From: Flagellimonas taeanensis
GTDB taxonomy: Bacteria; Bacteroidota; Bacteroidia; Flavobacteriales; Flavobacteriaceae
Assembly (NCBI RefSeq): GCF_003584105.1
Contig: NZ_QXFO01000011.1
Location: 124,001-188,000 of the forward strand
Direction of reading: 5' to 3'
DNA: 64,000 nt
Positions 59,001 to 64,000 of the stretch are shown one piece after another. The notes beneath the pieces are model-generated. The model was not told where the DNA came from. It searched no databases and was given only the letters and a program-made list of their open reading frames with translations. Each line of letters opens with the position of its first letter. The stretch's first letter is position 1. The position numbers and the translations under genes are program-made.

Positions 59001-60752
59001 TCATTCTTTGCCCGAAAGTTGGTTGAGATAGAGTTCCTTATAGTAGCCTTCCACGTTGTTCAGCTCTTGATGGGTGCCCTCTTGTATTATTTTGCCATTG
59101 TCCAGGACAATGATCTTGTCGGCATTTTTTGCGGAGGATACCCGATGGCTCACAATAAGGGTGGTCTTGCTCTCCGATACTTTTTTGAGGTTGTTCAGGA
59201 TCTCTTCCTCGGTCTCGGTGTCCACGGCAGAAAGGCAGTCGTCGAACAGATAGATCTGTGGGTTTTTGAGCAATGCCCTGGCAATGGATACCCGCTGTTT
59301 CTGTCCCCCGCTCAGGGTAATGCCCCGTTCCCCGAGGATGGTGTTGTATTTTTTGGCAAATCCTTCAATGTTCTTGTGCACGACCGCTTTTTTGGCAACG
59401 GCCACGATTTCATCGTGTGTGGCATTTTCATTGCCGAAACGGATGTTGTTCTCAATGGTGTCCGAAAACAGGAAGGCATCCTGCGGAACGGCACCTATGG
59501 AGTTCCTGAGACTGTTCAGATTGTGTTTCTGTACGGGGATCCCGTCGATCAATACTTCGCCCGAAGTGACATCGTACAACCGGGCCACCAAATCCAAAAT
59601 AGTGGATTTTCCAGAGCCGGTCTTGCCCAGAATGGCCACGGTCTGTCCTGCCTTTACCTTGAAGGAAATACCCTTTAGCGCGGTGATGTCGGTGTCCTCG
59701 TAGGTAAAGGTCACGTTCTTGAACTCAATATCGCCATGAATGACCGTAGGTTGCAGTACCTCGTTCTTGACGGAAGGCTCTTGCATCAAAAATTCGTTGA
59801 TACGTTTTTGTGAGGCCTCGGCTGTTTGGATGATGGAAGTGAGCCAACCCACGATGGCCACGGGCCAAGTGAGCATGTTCACGTAGAGGATGAACTCCGC
59901 AATCACCCCAATGGACTCTATATCACCATTGATGTATTGCCTTCCGCCAATGTAGACCACAAAAATATTACTGATACCGATCAATAGGATCATCAGTGGA
60001 AAGAACCAAGCGTTCACTTTGGCAAGGGACATGCTGGTGGCCTTTCCCTGAGTGGCCAGTTCCCGAAGCTCTGCATTGATGCGGGGCTCTATACTGTATG
60101 CCTTTATCACCGAAATGCCCGAAAAGGATTCTTGGGTGAAGGTGGACAATGTGGATAGGAATTCCTGCACCTTGGTGCTGCGCTTGTGGATCACCTTGCT
60201 GATTTGGTAGATCAGCACGGACAATATGGGCAAAGGCAGCAAGGTATAGGCTGCCAACGTGGGTGCTTTTATGAACATCAACGGCACAAGACAGGCAAAA
60301 AGGGTGAGCGTCTGGATGCCATACATGATGGCAGGGCCGGCATACATACGCACTTGGTTGATATCCTCACTGATACGGTTCATCAAGTCACCTATCCTGT
60401 TTTTTTTGTAGAAATTGAGGCTGAGCGACTGGTAATGGTCAAAGACCTCGTTCTTCAGGTCGTATTCGATGTACCGGGATATATTGATGATCGTTTGCCG
60501 CATCAAAAAAGTGAAAAGGGCGGAGAGCAGGGCGGCCCCCACAATGATCAAGATATATTGTAACAGCATGCCCTTGGCCTCGGAAAGAGAAATGGTATCG
60601 GCCATAAACTCTTCGACCGCCTGTATGGAATTGTTCACATAGGAGGGCATGATCAGGGAAAAAATACGGGCTATAATGGTGATCAACACCCCGATAAGCA
60701 GTTTGAACCAGTATTTTTTGAAGTATTTGTTAAGGTGTTTCAGTTCCTTCAT
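59001..60752 (-). CDS. MsbA-type ABC exporter (fused permease and ATPase)
   Basis: Homodimeric exporter of 583 residues: an ABC-transporter membrane domain with six helices (about 15-310) and an ATPase domain (about 345-580) with Walker A ILGKTGSGKSTILDLV, Q loop IGAVPQDAFLFSDTI, signature LSGGQKQRVSIARAL and Walker B IYLFDDCLSAVD. The substrate may be a lipid or peptide. The ATG at 60752 is favoured over 60854; a -7 box TATCTTTG lies at 60808-60801 on the minus strand. Divergent from nusB. Confidence 0.94.
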   Translation of the reverse strand: MKELKHLNKYFKKYWFKLLIGVLITIIARIFSLIMPSYVNNSIQAVEEFMADTISLSEAKGMLLQYILIIVGAALLSALFTFLMRQTIINISRYIEYDLKNEVFDHYQSLSLNFYKKNRIGDLMNRISEDINQVRMYAGPAIMYGIQTLTLFACLVPLMFIKAPTLAAYTLLPLPILSVLIYQISKVIHKRSTKVQEFLSTLSTFTQESFSGISVIKAYSIEPRINAELRELATQGKATSMSLAKVNAWFFPLMILLIGISNIFVVYIGGRQYINGDIESIGVIAEFILYVNMLTWPVAIVGWLTSIIQTAEASQKRINEFLMQEPSVKNEVLQPTVIHGDIEFKNVTFTYEDTDITALKGISFKVKAGQTVAILGKTGSGKSTILDLVARLYDVTSGEVLIDGIPVQKHNLNSLRNSIGAVPQDAFLFSDTIENNIRFGNENATHDEIVAVAKKAVVHKNIEGFAKKYNTILGERGITLSGGQKQRVSIARALLKNPQIYLFDDCLSAVDTETEEEILNNLKKVSESKTTLIVSHRVSSAKNADKIIVLDNGKIIQEGTHQELNNVEGYYKELYLNQLSGKE

Positions 60753-60933
60753 AAGAGGGAAAGGCGGTTTTTCGATTGTCAATGATTCAAGACAATCAAG
60801 CAAAGATATGGTATAGCGTACAAACAAAATGTTATAAAACTGATAAGAAAGCAACTTTGGTAGGTAAGATTAAAATATAAGGTTACTTTTGTGGCGTGAA
60901 AGCCAATCAACGACTTTAAAAAGTTCTTTACAG

Positions 60934-61881
60934 ATGCTCACCCGAAGGCATATCAGAGTAAAAGTGATGCAGTGCATTTATGCACTGATCCAGTCCAAGG
61001 ACGATTCCTTGGTGAAGCAGGAAAAATTCCTAAGAATGAGCATAGAGAACATGTATGTGCTCTATCTGCTTATTTTGAGCCTCTTGGCCGAACTGCATCG
61101 AATGGCCGAAAAACATGTGGGACATGCCTCGAAAAAGTACGTGGCCACGGAGGAGGACAAGTATCCCAATCGAGAAAAATTCACAAACAATCGCTTATTG
61201 CTCCAAATAGCGAACAATGAGTCCCTTAAGAGCGAACTTTCCAGAAGAAAACTGAACAATTGGTACCTGAACGAGGAATATGTGAAGATTCTCTACAAGG
61301 AAATTGTGGCCAGTGATATTTACAAGGAGTACATGACCAATACAAAGGACAGTTATGACAATGACCGTGATGTGGTCATACAACTGTTCAAGGAAATCAT
61401 AGCACCCAACGAGAAGATTTACGAATACTTTGAGGATGACAAGCTCACTTGGGTAGACGATTTCCCCATTGTGAACACCTATTTGGTGAAGCGATTGAAA
61501 AAAGCCAATGAGAATTCGGGCGACAAGTTCTTTTTGCCCGCCCTGCTCAAGGATGCCCAGGACATGGATTATGCCAACGACCTGTTGACCAAGACCCTGC
61601 TCAACGATGCAAAATGGGAAGAGGAGATAGAAGGGAAGACCCCCAACTGGGACAATGACCGAATCGCGGAAATCGACTCCATCATCCTTAAAATGGCCAT
61701 TTGTGAACTTCTGAATTTCCCGTCCATTCCCGAAAAAGTGACCTTGAACGAGTATTTGGAGATTGCCAAGGAATATTCGACCCCCAAGAGCAGTATCTTC
61801 ATCAATGGGGTTCTGGACAAACTGGCCAAGGAGTACAAAACCAATGGAAGGTTGCAAAAAATTGGAAGAGGGCTACAATAA
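60934..61881 (+). CDS. nusB: Transcription antitermination factor NusB (long form)
   Basis: NusB of 315 residues, about twice the E. coli length. The first part (MLTRRHIRVKVMQCIYALIQ) keeps the NusB start. A middle insertion of about 150 residues (helical and charged) follows, and the C-terminal domain ends with the family block LKMAICELLNFPSIPEKVTL and NEYLEIAKEYSTPKSSIFIN. The long form is the rule in Bacteroidota. A -7 box TACTTTTG lies at 60884-60891; the in-frame GTG at 60889 overlaps it and is rejected. Confidence 0.94.
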   Translation: MLTRRHIRVKVMQCIYALIQSKDDSLVKQEKFLRMSIENMYVLYLLILSLLAELHRMAEKHVGHASKKYVATEEDKYPNREKFTNNRLLLQIANNESLKSELSRRKLNNWYLNEEYVKILYKEIVASDIYKEYMTNTKDSYDNDRDVVIQLFKEIIAPNEKIYEYFEDDKLTWVDDFPIVNTYLVKRLKKANENSGDKFFLPALLKDAQDMDYANDLLTKTLLNDAKWEEEIEGKTPNWDNDRIAEIDSIILKMAICELLNFPSIPEKVTLNEYLEIAKEYSTPKSSIFINGVLDKLAKEYKTNGRLQKIGRGLQ

Positions 61882-61919
61882 ACAATAATTGATTATTTTT
61901 GGAAAAACAAATTTTAATC

Positions 61920-62399
61920 ATGAAAAAAATAACAACACTTTTTAGCTTGGTCTTCGCTATGGCCCTAGTGGGTGTTTCCTGCAAGGACAAGGCCTCTAAC
62001 AAAATAGTTGCGGACAATGTTGAGAATGCCACTTCAAGGGATGAGGCACAAAAATTGGTTCCTGTAATGACCTTTGAAAAAGCTGAACACGATTTCGGTA
62101 CCATTGAACAAGGAACCCCTCAAGAGACTACCTTCAAGTTTACCAACACCGGCGATGCCCCTCTGATTATCACCGATGCCAAGAGCAGCTGTGGTTGTAC
62201 TGTTCCCGAGTATCCAAAGAACACACCCATTGCCCCTGGCGAAACCGGCGAGCTTTTGGTAAAGTTCAATGGGTCTGGACAAAACCAGGTGACCAAGACC
62301 ATTACAGTTACGGCCAATACAGCAAAGGGCTCGGAAATCTTGAGGATCAAAGCATTTGTTAACCCCAAGAATGCAGTACCAGCTGGTCCTGTTAAATAA
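61920..62399 (+). CDS. DUF1573 lipoprotein
   Basis: Lipoprotein of 159 residues (lipobox ALVGVSC). The DUF1573 domain, an Ig-like fold, is recognised by FEKAEHDFGTIEQGTPQETT and the SSCGCTVPEYPKNTPIAPGE block with a conserved Cys-Gly-Cys. It is common in Bacteroidota; function is not known, though a redox or metal role has been suggested by the Cys pair. It lies 38 bases after nusB, behind a TATTTTTG box at 61894, and yajC follows 13 bases later. Confidence 0.92.
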   Translation: MKKITTLFSLVFAMALVGVSCKDKASNKIVADNVENATSRDEAQKLVPVMTFEKAEHDFGTIEQGTPQETTFKFTNTGDAPLIITDAKSSCGCTVPEYPKNTPIAPGETGELLVKFNGSGQNQVTKTITVTANTAKGSEILRIKAFVNPKNAVPAGPVK

Positions 62400-62412
62400 G
62401 TATAACACCTGA

Positions 62413-62706
62413 ATGGAAAACTTACAACAGTTTTTACCTCTGATATTGATTTTTGGTGTGGCGTATTTTTTCATGATCCGCCCGCAGATCAAACGTCAGA
62501 AGGATGAGAAAAAATTTACTTCGGAGCTGAAAAAAGGCGATAAGATCATCACCAAAAGTGGACTTCATGGCAAGATTGTGGAATTGAACGACAAGGATTT
62601 TTCCTGTGTCATCGAGACCATGGCCGGCCGTTTAAAGTTCGACCGATCTGCCATTTCCATGGAAATGAGCAAAAAGTTGAACACAGATTCCGACAGTAAG
62701 TCATAA
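62413..62706 (+). CDS. yajC: Preprotein translocase subunit YajC
   Basis: Accessory subunit of the Sec translocon (with SecDF), 97 residues. One N-terminal helix (PLILIFGVAYFFMIRPQIKR) is followed by a small cytoplasmic domain with the family core KKGDKIITKSGLHGKIVEL. The order nusB - DUF1573 - yajC is one I recognise from other flavobacteria. Confidence 0.95.
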   Translation: MENLQQFLPLILIFGVAYFFMIRPQIKRQKDEKKFTSELKKGDKIITKSGLHGKIVELNDKDFSCVIETMAGRLKFDRSAISMEMSKKLNTDSDSKS

Positions 62707-62730
62707 TCAACGAACATATTTTTTTAAATG

Positions 62731-62769
62731 GCGTCCCTCAGAAAGTGCATTTCGAGGGACGTTTTTTTT
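62731..62769 (+). terminator. Terminator of the nusB-yajC operon
   Basis: CGTCCCTC and GAGGGACG arms with a 14-base loop, then eight T. Confidence 0.9.
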
Positions 62770-62795
62770 GTATCTTATTCCAAATTTAAAAAAGC

Positions 62796-64000
62796 ATGAA
62801 CACACGCAGGCAATTTGTAAAAAGAAGTACATTGGGTATGGCCGGATTGGGCACTTCGTTTCTGTTTCCTATGGAACTATTGGCCTCCATTCGCAAAACC
62901 GTCAGTCCGAACGATAAGATACAAGTAGGGCTCATTGGCTGTAAGGGCATGGGGTTTTCCGATTTGAGTTCCCTATTGCAGAACAGCGAAGTGGAAGTCG
63001 TGGCCCTGTGCGATGTGGATGAAAATGTGCTGCGTGAAAAAACGGCCGAACTGGAAAAGGGAGGTATCAAAAAGCCAAAATGGTATTCCGACTACAGGAA
63101 ACTATTGGAGGACAAGGATATCGATATTGTCATCATTGGAACACCGGACCATTGGCATTGTTTACAACTTACAGATGCCATTGATGCCGGAAAGGATGTG
63201 TATTGCGAAAAGCCCATTGCCAATTCGGTGGCCGAAAGCGAGGCCATGTTGGCCAAAGTGATTGCAAGCGACCGCATGGTGCAAATAGGACAGTGGCAAC
63301 GCAGCGAGCCCCATTTTGTGGATGCCATCAGCTATGTGCATTCTGGGAAACTGGGACAAATACGATTGGTAAAGGCATGGGCGTACCAAGGGTGGATGCA
63401 ATCCGTTCCCGTGTTGCCCAATAGTCCAGTGCCTTCCGGTGTGGATTATGCCATGTGGCTGGGGCCTGCACAAAGTCGCCCATTCAATGAAAACAGGTTC
63501 CATTTTAATTTTAGATGGTTTTGGGACTACGCAGGCGGTTTGATGACCGATTGGGGCGTGCATATGATAGATTATGCCCTTTTTGGCATGAAAGCCTCCG
63601 ACCCCAAATCGGTGATGGCGATGGGCGGAAAGTTTGCCTATCCAGGCGATGCAGCCGAAACACCAGATACACTACAGACCATATACGATTTTGGGGATTT
63701 TTCCCTGCTTTGGGAACACGCTACGGGCATTGACGGAGGAAACTACGGTCGAAACCATGGGGTGGCCTTTATCGGGAACAACGGGACCTTGGTGCTCGAC
63801 CGGGGAGGTTGGGAGGTGATCCCTGAGCACGACCGTCCACATTGGAGCAAAGATTTGGGTCCAAAAATAGAACCGGTTCCCCTCCAAAAAGGGATTGGCC
63901 AAGGATTGGGGCTGCACACCAAAAATTTCTTGGAGGCGGTAAAAACTAGGGACGCCTCCATCTTAAAAGCGCCCATAAAAGTGGGGTACGATGCCGCGGT
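62796..64000 (+). CDS. Gfo/Idh/MocA-family oxidoreductase, Tat-exported (partial at window end)
   Basis: NAD(P)-dependent sugar-type oxidoreductase; 401 codons are in the window and the gene continues past 64000. It begins MNTRRQFVKRSTLGMAGLGT, a twin-arginine (Tat) signal for export of a folded protein. The nucleotide-binding fold follows (VGLIGCKGMG, VVALCDVDE, EKPIAN) with the substrate-domain GGLMTDWGVHMIDYALFGM. Bacteroidota have many such periplasmic paralogues, often for inositol or sugar-acid metabolism. No stop is inside the window, so the length cannot be judged. Confidence 0.92.
   Translation, partial: MNTRRQFVKRSTLGMAGLGTSFLFPMELLASIRKTVSPNDKIQVGLIGCKGMGFSDLSSLLQNSEVEVVALCDVDENVLREKTAELEKGGIKKPKWYSDYRKLLEDKDIDIVIIGTPDHWHCLQLTDAIDAGKDVYCEKPIANSVAESEAMLAKVIASDRMVQIGQWQRSEPHFVDAISYVHSGKLGQIRLVKAWAYQGWMQSVPVLPNSPVPSGVDYAMWLGPAQSRPFNENRFHFNFRWFWDYAGGLMTDWGVHMIDYALFGMKASDPKSVMAMGGKFAYPGDAAETPDTLQTIYDFGDFSLLWEHATGIDGGNYGRNHGVAFIGNNGTLVLDRGGWEVIPEHDRPHWSKDLGPKIEPVPLQKGIGQGLGLHTKNFLEAVKTRDASILKAPIKVGYDAA

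Noticed and set aside
59266..59703. 145-codon plus-strand frame inside the ABC exporter gene
   Set aside because: A shadow of the ATPase domain, which carries all motifs on the minus strand.

Overview
The window is a stretch of a Bacteroidota chromosome, most likely a marine Flavobacteriaceae member (Muricauda/Allomuricauda-like). The reasons are: promoters of the Bacteroidota type (TTG, about 21 bases, TAnnTTTG) ahead of several genes; FecR/ECF-sigma and TonB-receptor genes; a long-form NusB; a PUR-alpha-like DUF3276 protein; a dual-family immunophilin; many DUF families typical of flavobacteria; and few Shine-Dalgarno sequences. No tRNA, rRNA, CRISPR array or prophage was seen.

Layout. 1-8.1 kb: divergent FecR anti-sigma and ECF sigma genes, a TerC transporter, a secreted amidohydrolase and a serine hydrolase, then a three-gene sigma/anti-sigma-like operon. 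8.1-9.3 kb: an SRPBCC gene and a solitary integron-type gene cassette. 9.4-15.5 kb: the conserved tesA / ybbA-like / ybbP-like cluster followed by a TonB-dependent receptor. 15.6-20.5 kb: a minus-strand block of membrane, stress, two-component and purU genes. 20.6-27.2 kb: fused B12-dependent mutase IcmF, an Lrp regulator and two exported proteins. 27.3-30.1 kb: a porin-amt-glnB nitrogen module. 30.4-45.6 kb: housekeeping and transport genes (crcB, ilvE, mnmD, grpE-dnaJ, an ABC-2 exporter, MscS, a sigma-54 activator, PPK2, an M28 peptidase). 45.6-50.7 kb: a minus-strand run of small single-domain genes ending with a DUF2975/XRE pair.

50.8-54.4 kb is the most unusual part. Six AT-rich minus-strand genes sit in five units, each ending in a long imperfect stem-loop. 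The units have the logic of integron gene cassettes. The two ends of one unit are complementary to each other (10/10 bases in two of the five, and also in the solitary cassette at 8.7-9.3 kb). The stems pair almost perfectly on the plus strand, with G-T wobbles and single extrahelical bases, as expected for attC bottom strands. Gene ends run into the stems, and a lone half-site marks the leading edge. No integrase gene is in the window, so this looks like a pair of integrase-less attC clusters with unusual core boxes.

54.8-64 kb returns to core genes: a cyclophilin-FKBP fusion, a cold-shock protein, peroxiredoxin, an MsbA-type exporter, nusB, a DUF1573 lipoprotein, yajC and a Tat-exported Gfo/Idh/MocA oxidoreductase that runs off the end. 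Three very small single-helix membrane proteins (27, 28 and 59 residues) share one pattern and lie at 30.8 and 55.8-56.0 kb; they appear to be an unannotated family.
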